A stretch of DNA of 64,000 bases. Origin: Methyloceanibacter caenitepidi (GTDB taxonomy: Bacteria; Pseudomonadota; Alphaproteobacteria; Rhizobiales; Methyloligellaceae). Each line of letters starts with the position of its first letter. Position 1 is the first letter of the stretch. Positions 1-8,907 of this stretch are shown piece after piece. A model generated the notes under the pieces. The model made no database searches, had not been told where the DNA came from, and saw only the letters and a list, made by a program, of their open reading frames with translations. The DNA lies in contig NZ_AP014648.1 of assembly GCF_000828475.1 (NCBI RefSeq), positions 2,057,400 to 2,121,399 of the forward strand, given 5' to 3'. The position numbers and the translations under genes are program-made.

Positions 1-5
1 CGCCC

Positions 6-509
6 ATGCGGTGCCCTTATTGCGGCAGCACCAACACGCAGGTTAAGGACTCGCGGCCCAGCGAGGACAACACGACGATAAGGCGCCGCCGCGTCTGCGC
101 GGACTGCGGCGGCCGCTTTACCACCTTCGAGCGTGTACAGCTCCGTGAGCTGACGGTGATCAAGCGCAGCGGTCGCCGCATTCCCTTCGATCGCGACAAG
201 CTGATGCGCTCCGTCCAAATCGCGTTGCGCAAGCGGCCGGTCGACCCGGAACGTACGGAGCGTATGGTCAGCGGCATCGTCCGCCGACTCGAGAATATGG
301 GCGAGAGCGACATCCATTCGGAGACCATCGGTCATCTCGTGATGGAAGCGCTGAAGGGGCTCGACGACGTCGCCTATGTCCGCTTCGCCTCGGTCTACAA
401 GAACTTCCGCGAAGCCAAGGATTTCGAGGCGCTGCTCGGCGAACTGGCCGGAACCGAAGTGGAAGACGGCGAGGACGATGCCGGCAATTCGAATGCTCTC
501 GACGACTGA
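6..509 (+). CDS. nrdR: Transcriptional repressor NrdR
   Basis: NrdR is the ATP/dATP-sensing repressor of ribonucleotide reductase genes. The 167-residue protein has the N-terminal zinc ribbon (C3-P-Y-C6 paired with C31-A-D-C34), followed by an ATP-cone domain at about residues 49-139, which is the whole normal architecture and length. The ATG lies five bases from the window edge, so its promoter is outside. It is followed after 15 bp by ribD, an arrangement common in proteobacteria, so it is probably co-transcribed with the riboflavin genes. The C-terminal tail is acidic and low complexity. Identification is secure. Confidence 0.97.
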   Translation: MRCPYCGSTNTQVKDSRPSEDNTTIRRRRVCADCGGRFTTFERVQLRELTVIKRSGRRIPFDRDKLMRSVQIALRKRPVDPERTERMVSGIVRRLENMGESDIHSETIGHLVMEALKGLDDVAYVRFASVYKNFREAKDFEALLGELAGTEVEDGEDDAGNSNALDD

Positions 510-524
510 GCAAGGCGTGCTGTC

Positions 525-1658
525 ATGACTTCGCGCGATGCGCATTTCATGTCCCAGGCTGTCCGGATCGCAAGGCGCGGCTTGGGACTCGCTTGGCCCA
601 ACCCTGCCGTGGGCGCGGTCGTCGTCGCGCCGGACGGTGAAATCGTCGGGCGGGGATGGACGGCGCCGGGGGGCCGGCCGCATGCCGAGGCGATCGCTCT
701 GGAGCGGGCCGGTCAACGTGCCGAGGGCAGCACACTCTACGTGACGCTCGAGCCCTGCAATCACGAAGGCGGGCGTGGCGCCCCGTGCTCCAGTGTTATC
801 ATTGCAGCAAAGGTCTCGCGCGTCGTCGTCGGCATTCGGGATCCCGACCCCCGGACGGCAGGATCGGGCGTTGAACGGCTCAGGGCCGCGGGTATCGAAG
901 TCACCGAAGGAGTAGAAGCCGCTCAGGCGGCGTCTGTGACCCTTGGGCATCTGATGCGGGTCACTGAAGGCCGCCCGGCGGTGACGCTGAAACTCGCTGT
1001 CGGGTCCGACGGACGCATTCCTCAAGGGGATGGCGAGCCCGTTTGGACCACCGGGCCTTTGGCCCGCGCCCACGGCCATCTGCTCCGTGCGATGAACGAT
1101 GCCATTCTGGTGGGGCGGGGCACCATCGCGGCCGACAATCCGTCCCTGACCTGCCGGCTGCCGGGTATGTCGTGCCGTTCGCCTGTCCGCGTCGTGATGG
1201 ACCGGTGGCTGCGCACCCCGCCGACCGCGACCCTTTTCGAGGATGTGATGGTGCCGGTCTGGCTGCTCTGCGCGGCGGGCGAGCCTCAGCCCAATGCGGA
1301 CCTGCTGCATGACCACGGCGCGGAGATCGTGTCCGTTCCGGTCGACGATCTCGGCATGATCGATCCGCAGGATGCGCTGGAGACTCTCGCGCATCGCGGG
1401 ATCACGCGCGTCCTTATCGAAGGCGGGCCGTCGATTGCCGAAGCATTCGTCGGGGCCGACCTTGTCGACGAGGCAGTGATCTATCAAAGTCCCAATCCCG
1501 TCGGGGAGGGCGGCTTGATGCCATTTGGGGGCGAAGGTCTTGATCGCCTTGCCGAAAGCGGGCATTTCACGTTCATAGCCACGCGCAGGTTCGGTCCCGA
1601 TCGAATGACGCGCTGGCGCAGGATAAGATCATGTTCACTGGAATTGTCAGCGGCCTAG
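525..1658 (+). CDS. ribD: Bifunctional diaminohydroxyphosphoribosylaminopyrimidine deaminase / 5-amino-6-(5-phosphoribosylamino)uracil reductase
   Basis: RibD carries out the deamination and reduction steps that follow GTP cyclohydrolase II in riboflavin synthesis. The N-terminal deaminase domain shows the zinc site H53-A-E55 with C78 in PCNHEGG and C88, the expected spacing for the cytidine-deaminase fold. The C-terminal half (about residues 150-370) is a DHFR-like reductase. The length of 377 aa is normal for a bifunctional RibD. It overlaps the next gene, ribE, by 28 nt, which supports translational coupling. It is in the nrdR-rib-nusB-thiL operon. Confidence 0.96.
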   Translation: MTSRDAHFMSQAVRIARRGLGLAWPNPAVGAVVVAPDGEIVGRGWTAPGGRPHAEAIALERAGQRAEGSTLYVTLEPCNHEGGRGAPCSSVIIAAKVSRVVVGIRDPDPRTAGSGVERLRAAGIEVTEGVEAAQAASVTLGHLMRVTEGRPAVTLKLAVGSDGRIPQGDGEPVWTTGPLARAHGHLLRAMNDAILVGRGTIAADNPSLTCRLPGMSCRSPVRVVMDRWLRTPPTATLFEDVMVPVWLLCAAGEPQPNADLLHDHGAEIVSVPVDDLGMIDPQDALETLAHRGITRVLIEGGPSIAEAFVGADLVDEAVIYQSPNPVGEGGLMPFGGEGLDRLAESGHFTFIATRRFGPDRMTRWRRIRSCSLELSAA

Positions 1659-2236
1659 GCACGCTTGTGGGACGCAAGGGCGGCACCTTCGAGATCAAGA
1701 CACCCTACAAGAGCAAGAGCCTCGAACTGGGGGCCTCCATCGCCTTTGACGGCTGCTGCCTGACTCTTACCGAAATCGAGAAGGTCAAAGGCGAGGGAAC
1801 GATCGTAAAGGTGGACGTCTCGAACGAGAGCCTCAGCCATACGACCATGAACACGTGGGAGACGGGGCGACGCATCAACCTCGAGCGCGCCTTGGCGCTC
1901 GGCGAAGAGCTGGGGGGTCATATCGTTACGGGACATGTGGACGGCGTCGCGAAGATCGTTTCACGCTTTCCCGACGGCGACAGCACGCGCTTCCTGCTCG
2001 AAGTGCCGGCCGAGTTCGCCAAATACGTTGCTTCCAAGGGATCGGTTGCCCTCAACGGAGTGTCGCTGACGGTCAACGAAGTCGAGGGGGCGCGTTTCGA
2101 CGTAAACATCATCCCCTTCACGCTCGAACACACGAGTTGGGGAGACCGGCGCCCCGGCGATCTGGTAAACCTGGAAGTCGATTTGCTGGCACGCTACGTG
2201 GCGCGGCTGGCGCAAGCGGAAGGATTGCATTCGTGA
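1631..2236 (+). CDS. ribE: Riboflavin synthase, alpha subunit type
   Basis: This enzyme dismutates two 6,7-dimethyl-8-ribityllumazine molecules into riboflavin and its precursor. The protein opens with the family signature MFTGIV and consists of two tandem lumazine-binding barrels, roughly residues 1-97 and 98-195, with the second beginning near GHVDGVAKI. A length of 201 aa is typical. The start lies 28 nt inside ribD and the stop overlaps the GTG of ribB as GTGA, so ribD, ribE and ribB are probably translationally coupled. It acts in the cytosol as a trimer in known relatives. Confidence 0.96.
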   Translation: MFTGIVSGLGTLVGRKGGTFEIKTPYKSKSLELGASIAFDGCCLTLTEIEKVKGEGTIVKVDVSNESLSHTTMNTWETGRRINLERALALGEELGGHIVTGHVDGVAKIVSRFPDGDSTRFLLEVPAEFAKYVASKGSVALNGVSLTVNEVEGARFDVNIIPFTLEHTSWGDRRPGDLVNLEVDLLARYVARLAQAEGLHS

Positions 2237-3354
2237 CGGCTCTGACTGCGGCGGAAACCACAGAACTCAAACGGCTTCTGTCGCCCATCGAGGAAGTGAT
2301 CGAGGATGCCCGCAACGGCAAGATGTTCATTCTTGTCGATGCGGAGGACCGCGAGAACGAGGGCGATCTCGTCATCCCGGCTCAGATGGCCACGCCCGAC
2401 GCCATCAATTTCATGGCCAAACACGGACGCGGGCTTATCTGCCTGTCCATTTCTGCCGAACGCGCCAAACAGCTCCACCTCGAGCTCATGTCCCAATCGA
2501 ACCGATCGCGCCATTCGACCGCGTTCACGGTTTCCATCGAAGCACGCGAAGGCGTCTCGACGGGCATCTCCGCCCATGACCGTGCCCGCACAATCGCCGT
2601 CGCAATCGATCCGACCAAGGATCATCGCGACATCGTCACGCCCGGTCACGTGTTTCCGCTCCTCGCGAAAGAGGGCGGCGTGCTGGTGCGCGCCGGACAC
2701 ACGGAAGCGGCCGTCGACATCTCGCGCCTTGCGGGACTCTACCCGGCGGGCGTGATCTGCGAGATCATGAACGACGACGGCACCATGGCCCGCTTGCCGG
2801 ACCTTGTGACTTTTGCCGAGCACCACAATCTGAAGATCGCGACCATTGCTGACCTGATCGCCTATCGCCTGCGCTACGATCACCTGGTCGAAGCCGTAGC
2901 CGACACCACGATCGCGGGGCCGCATGGCGAGCCGTTTCAAGCCAAAGTCTATTCTACGACGGTCGATCCGGTCGAGCATGTCGCGCTCGTCAAAGGCGAC
3001 ATCAGCGCTGGTGGCCCGGTTCTCGTTCGCGTGCACGCTGTCAACACGCTTGAAGACATGCTCACGCCCGGTTGTGACAATTGCGTCCGCAAGGCCATGG
3101 ACATCATCGAGAGGGAAGGTCGGGGCGTTGTCGTCCTGATCCGGGAGTCCCGGCCCGACGCCATCTCGGCCAGCCTCAAGAAGGGAGCCAACGGCGACAC
3201 TCAGCCGCGGCTGATGGACTACGGAATCGGCGCGCAGATCCTTTTGGACCTTGGCGTCCGCGAAATGGTTCTGCTATCGAACTCGCCCGCACGAAAGATC
3301 GTCGGGCTTGAAGGCTATGGATTGACGGTCGTTGGTCATCGCGGCCTGGAGTAA
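2233..3354 (+). CDS. ribB: 3,4-dihydroxy-2-butanone 4-phosphate synthase with degenerate GTP cyclohydrolase II-like domain (RibBX type)
   Basis: The N-terminal half (about residues 1-215) is a canonical RibB that converts ribulose 5-phosphate to the four-carbon riboflavin precursor; DAEDRENEGDL and the GHTEAAVD segment are intact. The C-terminal half has the GTP cyclohydrolase II fold (MDYGIGAQILLDLGV), but the zinc and catalytic signature HSECLTGD...RCDCG is replaced by VHAVNTLEDMLTPGCDNC. That domain is therefore unlikely to hydrolyse GTP, as in RibBX variants known from Proteobacteria. I chose the GTG at 2233, in a 4-nt overlap with the ribE stop. The frame is open much further upstream inside ribE, which I treat as antisense-free read-through, not coding. 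Confidence 0.93.
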   Translation: MTALTAAETTELKRLLSPIEEVIEDARNGKMFILVDAEDRENEGDLVIPAQMATPDAINFMAKHGRGLICLSISAERAKQLHLELMSQSNRSRHSTAFTVSIEAREGVSTGISAHDRARTIAVAIDPTKDHRDIVTPGHVFPLLAKEGGVLVRAGHTEAAVDISRLAGLYPAGVICEIMNDDGTMARLPDLVTFAEHHNLKIATIADLIAYRLRYDHLVEAVADTTIAGPHGEPFQAKVYSTTVDPVEHVALVKGDISAGGPVLVRVHAVNTLEDMLTPGCDNCVRKAMDIIEREGRGVVVLIRESRPDAISASLKKGANGDTQPRLMDYGIGAQILLDLGVREMVLLSNSPARKIVGLEGYGLTVVGHRGLE

Positions 3355-3359
3355 GATGT

Positions 3360-4097
3360 ATGAGCCGCAAAGGCCCCAATTCCGTTCTCATCATCTCGGC
3401 GCGCTTCTATGAGGATATCGCGGACGAGCTCTCACGCGGCGCCACCGAGGAACTGCGCGGCAATGACGTGGAATTCGAGGAGATTTCTGTGCCCGGCGCG
3501 CTGGAGATTCCCCTGGCGCTGAGTCTTGCGCTCGGCAATGGGTTTGTCGGCCGCGCCGGCCGTCATCGGGCCTGTATCGCCCTTGGCTGCGTCATTCGTG
3601 GACAGACCAGCCATTTCGATATCGTCGCGCGCGAGTCCGCCTCTGGCTTGAGCCAGCTTGCTCTCCAGCATGGCGTCCCCATCGGCTCCGGGATCATCAC
3701 CTGCGAGAACATGGAGCAGGCCTGGGAGCGCGCCAGCGTCGACGGGCGTAACAAGGGCGGCGACGCGGCCCGCGCCTGTTTGACCCTGTGTGCCTTGAAG
3801 AGCAGTTCTCTTCCGCGAGCCGGCGCTAACGATCATGACTCGCAAGAACAAGACCACGGACCGCGCCAGTTCCCGGAGCGCGGCGCGCCTTGCGGCTGTC
3901 CAGGCCCTGTACCAGATGGACATGACTGGCATCGACCTCAACGATGTGATTGCGGAGTTCCAGACACACCGGCTCGGCCAGGTCGTCGAGGGGGAGCACT
4001 ATCACGAGGCCGAGGCCGAGTTCTTCCACGATCTCGTGGACGGCGTCGTTCGGGAACAACGCCAACTCGATCCCATGCTCGATCAGCAACTGGCTGA
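3360..4097 (+). CDS. ribH: 6,7-dimethyl-8-ribityllumazine synthase, 3' end probably frameshifted
   Basis: RibH condenses the RibB and RibD products into lumazine. Residues 1 to about 147 match the family: the N-terminal strand SVLIISARFYEDI, the substrate region VPGALEIPLAL and the C-terminal NKGGDAARACL. After ALK the frame as sequenced runs on for about 100 more residues and overlaps nusB by 263 nt, with Gly/Arg/Pro-rich sequence that looks like an out-of-frame translation. Adding one base near 3797-3802 restores a tail of about eight residues ending at TAA 3827-3829, five bases before the nusB ATG. The true gene probably ends at 3829. A real deletion and a sequencing error are both possible. 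Confidence 0.88.
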   Translation: MSRKGPNSVLIISARFYEDIADELSRGATEELRGNDVEFEEISVPGALEIPLALSLALGNGFVGRAGRHRACIALGCVIRGQTSHFDIVARESASGLSQLALQHGVPIGSGIITCENMEQAWERASVDGRNKGGDAARACLTLCALKSSSLPRAGANDHDSQEQDHGPRQFPERGAPCGCPGPVPDGHDWHRPQRCDCGVPDTPARPGRRGGALSRGRGRVLPRSRGRRRSGTTPTRSHARSATG

Positions 4098-4332
4098 AGG
4101 CTGGCGCCTTAATCGCGTCGATTCCATTCTACGGGCCCTGCTTCGTTCGGCCGCGTTCGAACTCTATATCCGCGACGACGTTCCTGCCCGGGTGGTGATC
4201 AACGAGTATGTCGACATCGCCCATGCCTTTTTCGAAGGCGAGGAGCCCAAAGTGGTCAATGGGGTCTTGGATCGGCTGGCCCGGAAGGTAAGGTCGGAGG
4301 AGTTCGCCCGCGCCGCATTGGGTGAGGGCTGA
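3835..4332 (+). CDS. nusB: Transcription antitermination factor NusB
   Basis: NusB binds boxA RNA together with S10 in rRNA antitermination. The 165-residue protein is all-helical in style, with the family landmarks ARLAAVQALYQMD near residue 17, DGVVREQRQLD in the middle and the C-terminal INEYVDIAHAFFEGEEPKVVNGVLD segment region. The ATG at 3835 follows the restored ribH stop by 5 bp. The ribH-nusB-thiL order is widespread in alphaproteobacteria and supports the call. The basic N-terminus is normal for the family. Confidence 0.95.
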   Translation: MTRKNKTTDRASSRSAARLAAVQALYQMDMTGIDLNDVIAEFQTHRLGQVVEGEHYHEAEAEFFHDLVDGVVREQRQLDPMLDQQLAEGWRLNRVDSILRALLRSAAFELYIRDDVPARVVINEYVDIAHAFFEGEEPKVVNGVLDRLARKVRSEEFARAALGEG

Positions 4333-4355
4333 CCTCGGGAAAGGGAGCTGGCGCC

Positions 4356-5345
4356 ATGGCACTTGCGGGAGAGTTCGACATCATCGCCCGCATTTTTGCG
4401 CCACTTGCCAAGGAGACCGGCGCGCTCGGCCTTAAGGACGACGCCGCCGTCCTGACGGTCACCGACGATCATCAGCTCGTGGTGACGTGCGATACGCTCG
4501 TCAGCGGGGTCCACTTCCTTCCCGACGACCCGCCGGCGGCCATCGGCTACAAGTCCCTGGCAGTCAACTTGTCGGACCTGACGGCCAAAGGCGCCCACGG
4601 ATATGCTTACACGCTTTCTCTCGCCCTCCCGCGCGATACCGAGATGGAGTGGCTCGAAGCCTTCGCGGAGGGGCTCGCCGAGGTCCAGGAACTGACGGAC
4701 ATCTCGCTGATCGGCGGCGACACCACCGCCACGTCCGGCCCTCTCACCATCACCATCACGGCGCTCGGCCTTGTGCAGCACGAGGCTGCAATCACGCGGC
4801 TTGGCGCGAAGCCCGGCGACCGCCTCTATGTGGGCGGCACGATCGGGGACTCCTGCTTGGGATTGAGACTTCTGAAGGACCCCTCGCTGGCGCAGAGCTG
4901 GGGGCTTTCGGAAGATGACGTCGCCTATCTCACGGAGTGCTACCGTCGTCCGCCGGTCGGGACGGTCGAGGCGCTCCTGGTCCGGAACTTCGCCAAGGCG
5001 TCGATCGACGTGTCGGACGGGCTGGCGGCGGATATCGAGAAGCTTTGCACCGTCTCGCACGTGGGAGCCGAGATCGAGACCGGCCGCGTACCGTTCTCAG
5101 CGGCGGCAAGGAAAGCGCTCGAGGCCGCGCCGGATCTGCTGCCGGACCTCCTGACGGCCGGCGACGACTACGTGCCTGTGATCGCCGTTTCGGAGTCCTC
5201 GGCGGACCTTTTCGAATCAGAAGTTGAAGAGTACGGCGTGGACTTCACGCAATTAGGCATAGTCACGGCCGGCGACGGGATTCGCGTGTTGGATGAGCGC
5301 GGCGCTGAACTGACCCTGAAAAACAAGGGCTTTAGCCACTTCTAG
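4356..5345 (+). CDS. thiL: Thiamine-monophosphate kinase
   Basis: ThiL phosphorylates thiamine monophosphate to the active cofactor thiamine diphosphate. The 329-aa protein is an AIR-synthase-like ATP enzyme. It has the early acidic metal motif KDDAAVL near residue 28, DTLVSGVHF, GGDTTAT in the middle and DVSDGLAADI in the second half. A Shine-Dalgarno GGGAG lies about 7 nt before the ATG. It closes the rib-nusB operon. About 195 bp of non-coding sequence follow before hppA, so hppA is probably independently transcribed. Confidence 0.95.
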   Translation: MALAGEFDIIARIFAPLAKETGALGLKDDAAVLTVTDDHQLVVTCDTLVSGVHFLPDDPPAAIGYKSLAVNLSDLTAKGAHGYAYTLSLALPRDTEMEWLEAFAEGLAEVQELTDISLIGGDTTATSGPLTITITALGLVQHEAAITRLGAKPGDRLYVGGTIGDSCLGLRLLKDPSLAQSWGLSEDDVAYLTECYRRPPVGTVEALLVRNFAKASIDVSDGLAADIEKLCTVSHVGAEIETGRVPFSAAARKALEAAPDLLPDLLTAGDDYVPVIAVSESSADLFESEVEEYGVDFTQLGIVTAGDGIRVLDERGAELTLKNKGFSHF

Positions 5346-5539
5346 GCTCGGAAGCAGCCGTCTACACCCTTCGTACTAGGACCACGCGCGTCTGTTGCGT
5401 CGGTGCGACAACTTTGGCATTTTCCGCGGCGGCATAAGTCCACTCACGGGGGAAACAAGCGGCGGACACTTGCCATGTCATTCAAGCAGCCGCGATTCAT
5501 TCAAAGTCCAACAAATTCAATAATCAGGGACGGTCTTCT

Positions 5540-7657
5540 ATGACATGGGTTCTCTATCTCATTATGGCCTGCGGCGCGCTTTCGATCGCGTACGGGGTTC
5601 TGACCAGGAACGCGATCCTGGCTGCCGATGCAGGCACACCCAAAATGCAGGAAATCGCCGCCGCCATCCAAGAGGGGGCGCAGGCGTATCTTTCCCGCCA
5701 GTATCAGGCCATCGGCCTGGTCGGGGTGGTGATCTTCATCATCCTCTTCTTCCTGCTCGGCATCCTGCCGGCCATCGGCTTCGCAATCGGCGCCATTCTT
5801 TCCGGCATGGCAGGCTTTGTCGGCATGAACGTCTCGGTACGGGCCAATGTGCGCACCGCTCAGGCCGCGACCAAGAGCCTCGCGGACGGTCTTAGCCTCG
5901 CATTTAAGTCGGGCGCCATCACCGGCCTCCTTGTGGCGGGCCTCGCGCTTCTTGGCGTCGCAATCTATTTCTGGATCCTGACGACGATCCTCGGCTACGA
6001 GGCTTCGTCCCGCAACGTGATCGATGCGCTTGTGGCCCTCGGCTTCGGTGCCTCGTTGATCTCCATCTTCGCCCGTCTGGGCGGCGGCATCTTCACCAAG
6101 GGTGCGGATGTCGGCGGCGATCTAGTCGGCAAGGTCGAAGCAGGCATCCCCGAAGACGATCCGCGCAACCCCGCAACGATCGCGGACAATGTGGGCGACA
6201 ATGTCGGCGATTGCGCCGGCATGGCTGCCGACCTCTTCGAGACCTATGTGGTCACGGTCGTGGCGACGATGGTCCTGGCATCCATTTACTTCACCGGCGC
6301 GCTGACCGAGCCGATGATGCTGTATCCGCTCGCCATTGGCGCCACCTGCGTAATCACCTCGATCATCGGCACCTACTTCGTCCGGCTAGGCGCCAGCAAG
6401 TCCATCATGGGGGCGCTCTACAAGGGCGTCATCGTGACCGGCATCCTGTCACTGATCGCGCTGTGGCCGGTCACGGCTGCGATGATCGGCATGGACACGA
6501 CCATGTCGTTCGGCACCGTCAGCTTCACAGGTATGTCGCTTTATCTTTGCGGCGTGGCTGGGCTTGTCGTGACCGCCCTGATCGTGGTCATCACCGAGTA
6601 CTACACCTCGACCAAGTTCCGGCCTGTGCACTCGATCGCGAAAGCGTCGGTCACGGGACACGGCACGAACGTCATCCAGGGCCTCGCGGTGTCGCTCGAG
6701 TCCACGGCGCTGCCCGCGCTCGTGATCATGGCGGGTATCATCGTCACCTTTAACCTCGCAGGCCTGTTCGGCATCGCCATCGCTGTGACGACGATGCTTG
6801 CGCTGGCGGGTATGGTGGTCGCGCTCGATGCCTTCGGCCCCGTCACCGACAATGCCGGCGGCATTGCGGAGATGGCGGGACTGCCGGAGAACGTGCGTGA
6901 GACCACGGACGCTCTGGACGCCGTCGGCAACACCACCAAGGCCGTCACCAAGGGCTATGCCATCGGTTCGGCGGGCCTCGGCGCGCTGGTGCTGTTTGCA
7001 GCGTATACGGAAGACCTCAAATATTTCGCGGCCAACGCGGCGAAGTATCCGTATTTCGAGGGGGTCGATCCCGCCTTCACGCTGTCGAACCCGTATGTGG
7101 TGGTCGGCCTCTTCCTCGGCGGTCTGCTGCCGTATCTGTTCGGCGGCATCGCCATGACGGCCGTGGGACGTGCGGGCTCCGCCATCGTCGAAGAGGTGCG
7201 CCGCCAGTTCAAGGAGAAGCCGGGCATCATGAAGGGCGAGGATCGCCCGGACTATGGCCGCGCCGTGGACCTGCTGACCAAGGCGGCGATCAAGGAGATG
7301 ATCGTTCCCTCGCTGCTGCCGGTCCTGTCTCCGGTGATCTTCTTCTTCCTGATCGACTGGATCGCGGGCAAGAGCGCCGCCTTCTCGGCGCTCGGCGCGA
7401 TGCTCCTCGGCGTGATCGTCACGGGCCTGTTCGTCGCCATCTCCATGACGGCGGGCGGCGGTGCCTGGGACAACGCCAAGAAATTCATCGAAGACGGCAA
7501 TCACGGCGGCAAGGGCTCCGAGGCCCATAAAGCCGCGGTGACCGGCGATACGGTCGGCGATCCTTACAAGGATACTGCCGGCCCCGCCGTGAACCCGATG
7601 ATCAAGATCACGAACATCGTGGCATTGCTGCTCCTCGCTGTGCTCGCACACCAATAG
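5540..7657 (+). CDS. hppA: K+-independent membrane-bound proton-translocating pyrophosphatase
   Basis: This integral inner-membrane enzyme couples hydrolysis of cytosolic pyrophosphate to proton export. It has about 16 predicted transmembrane segments over 705 residues. The pyrophosphate/Mg-binding loop [13 protein letters not shown] and the acidic [17 protein letters not shown] are intact. The position that separates subfamilies reads [10 protein letters not shown] at about residues 463-472; a lysine after GNTT marks the K+-independent type. The gene stands alone, with about 195 bp upstream and a strong terminator 38 bp downstream. A CAGGGA ribosome-binding site precedes the ATG. Confidence 0.97.
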   Translation: MTWVLYLIMACGALSIAYGVLTRNAILAADAGTPKMQEIAAAIQEGAQAYLSRQYQAIGLVGVVIFIILFFLLGILPAIGFAIGAILSGMAGFVGMNVSVRANVRTAQAATKSLADGLSLAFKSGAITGLLVAGLALLGVAIYFWILTTILGYEASSRNVIDALVALGFGASLISIFARLGGGIFTKGADVGGDLVGKVEAGIPEDDPRNPATIADNVGDNVGDCAGMAADLFETYVVTVVATMVLASIYFTGALTEPMMLYPLAIGATCVITSIIGTYFVRLGASKSIMGALYKGVIVTGILSLIALWPVTAAMIGMDTTMSFGTVSFTGMSLYLCGVAGLVVTALIVVITEYYTSTKFRPVHSIAKASVTGHGTNVIQGLAVSLESTALPALVIMAGIIVTFNLAGLFGIAIAVTTMLALAGMVVALDAFGPVTDNAGGIAEMAGLPENVRETTDALDAVGNTTKAVTKGYAIGSAGLGALVLFAAYTEDLKYFAANAAKYPYFEGVDPAFTLSNPYVVVGLFLGGLLPYLFGGIAMTAVGRAGSAIVEEVRRQFKEKPGIMKGEDRPDYGRAVDLLTKAAIKEMIVPSLLPVLSPVIFFFLIDWIAGKSAAFSALGAMLLGVIVTGLFVAISMTAGGGAWDNAKKFIEDGNHGGKGSEAHKAAVTGDTVGDPYKDTAGPAVNPMIKITNIVALLLLAVLAHQ

Positions 7658-7694
7658 GTGCAGACGGCCTTAAAGCCGCTGACGTAGAAAACCG

Positions 7695-7726
7695 GCCCCG
7701 TTCCTTCATAAGGAGCGGGGCTTTTC
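7695..7726 (+). terminator. Rho-independent terminator of hppA
   Basis: A 12-bp stem (7695-7706 with 7710-7721, one G-T pair) closes a 3-nt loop and is followed by CTTTTC. It sits between hppA and the convergent bamE, whose stop codon is 10 bp further on. It may serve both strands weakly, but the T-run favours the + strand. Confidence 0.9.
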
Positions 7727-7735
7727 ATTGTGGAC

Positions 7736-8236
7736 TTAGATGCCGGGAATACCGGAAGCGCCGGCGCCGGTCTGATCCTTGAACAGCTGGCGATTGGCGA
7801 GGTTGCCGAACATCTGCTCGAGGAAGCTCAGGTCCTTGCCGCGGGCCGGGGTCTCGCCCTTGTAGAAATTGACGACTTGGCCGTCCTTGATGCCGTATTT
7901 GGCCACCTCGGTCACACGCTCGGACCCGTTGAAGTACACGGCCACGACCTGACGGTCGATCTCCCTGGGCTTCATGAAGGCCACGGTCTTCATCGTCGAA
8001 GAGATGTAGTAATAGGCGTCGCCGCCAATGGCGCTCGTCGTGTCCGGCGAGCCGAGAACGGTCTTGACGTCGGCCTTGGACATGCCGGGGCGCACCTGAT
8101 CGAGATCCACATCGATGAAGACATGGCCGTGGCGGTCGACCTGACCCGCGCAGCCGAGCATGGGGGCCGCACCGAGGAACAGTGCCGCAAGCACGGGCCA
8201 GGTTGCCCTTGTCGGTGCTGGCTTGACGTTTCGCAA
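7736..8236 (-). CDS. bamE: Outer membrane protein assembly factor BamE (SmpA/OmlA family lipoprotein)
   Basis: BamE is a periplasmic-facing lipoprotein of the outer membrane BAM complex. The 166-aa protein begins with a signal peptide ending in the lipobox APMLGCAG, so the mature lipid-modified Cys is near residue 29. The SmpA/OmlA core VRPGMSKADVKTVLGSPD follows, with YYYISSTM and FYKGETPARGKD-like strands. The start is a TTG at 8236. It is divergent from the cytochrome bc1 chaperone gene, with about 80 bp between them for both promoters. The C-terminal tail is Gly-rich and probably disordered. Confidence 0.9.
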   Translation of the reverse strand: MRNVKPAPTRATWPVLAALFLGAAPMLGCAGQVDRHGHVFIDVDLDQVRPGMSKADVKTVLGSPDTTSAIGGDAYYYISSTMKTVAFMKPREIDRQVVAVYFNGSERVTEVAKYGIKDGQVVNFYKGETPARGKDLSFLEQMFGNLANRQLFKDQTGAGASGIPGI

Positions 8237-8316
8237 AATAGAGCGTTCCCCTCGGACGAACAGGATCCTTCAACAGGCCTGAACTGGCCAAGAATCTCTG
8301 GTAGAAGCTAGACGAA

Positions 8317-8907
8317 ATGCCTTGGTCTCTAAAGCCTTTCGCCAACCTGCTGCCTTCAGCCAAATCTTGGGCCAAATCTTGGGCCAAAGCCTGGGGCAGC
8401 GGCGCTCCTCATGCAGACGATCTTTATGATGCGATTATGGCGCAGGCGCGACTTCCAATTTATTACCAGACACTTGGGGTTCCGGATACGCTTGAAGGCC
8501 GGTTCTCAATCCTCACGATCCACCTCTTTGCCGTCTTCCGGCGGTTGAAGAGCGCCGGCGCGGAGGCGACAGCCACGGCCCAGGCCCTGGCGGACCGGTT
8601 CGTAGCCGACATGGACACGGTTTTGCGCGAAATCGGGGTCGGCGATCTATCCGTGCCCAAGAAGGTCCGCAAGCTCGTGGCGGGCGGCGCAAATCTCATA
8701 GAGAGCTATGATCGCGCCGCCGCTGCCGGTGGACAGGCGCTGGAAACGGTGATTGCCGATAGCCTGCCGCTGGACGGGGAGGAGGCCAGGGCGGCCAGCG
8801 CCAAGCTGACACCGTATGTAAATGCGATGCTGGAAGACCTGAAAACACAACCGATCGAGGACATTTGCGCCGGCCGGATACGTTTTCCGGACGTTCCGGC
8901 CGCATGA
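8317..8907 (+). CDS. Ubiquinol-cytochrome c chaperone family protein
   Basis: The central region (about residues 40-170) matches the CBP3/UQCC1-like ubiquinol-cytochrome c chaperone domain, including YYQTLGVPDTLEGRF, FAVFRRL and GVGDLSVPKKVRKL. Mitochondrial relatives assist assembly of cytochrome b into the bc1 complex, and bacterial homologues are common in alphaproteobacteria. The protein has 196 residues. Near its N-terminus three tandem 12-bp repeats (8359-8394) encode an Ala-Lys-Ser-Trp pattern that looks like an amphipathic, possibly membrane-touching segment. The stop overlaps the next ATG as ATGA, so the two genes are coupled. Confidence 0.85.
   Translation: MPWSLKPFANLLPSAKSWAKSWAKAWGSGAPHADDLYDAIMAQARLPIYYQTLGVPDTLEGRFSILTIHLFAVFRRLKSAGAEATATAQALADRFVADMDTVLREIGVGDLSVPKKVRKLVAGGANLIESYDRAAAAGGQALETVIADSLPLDGEEARAASAKLTPYVNAMLEDLKTQPIEDICAGRIRFPDVPAA

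Noticed and set aside
1855..3354. A 499-aa frame that would fuse part of ribE sequence to ribB
   Set aside because: The first 126 codons are an out-of-frame reading of ribE; the GTG at 2233 in a GTGA overlap is the natural start.
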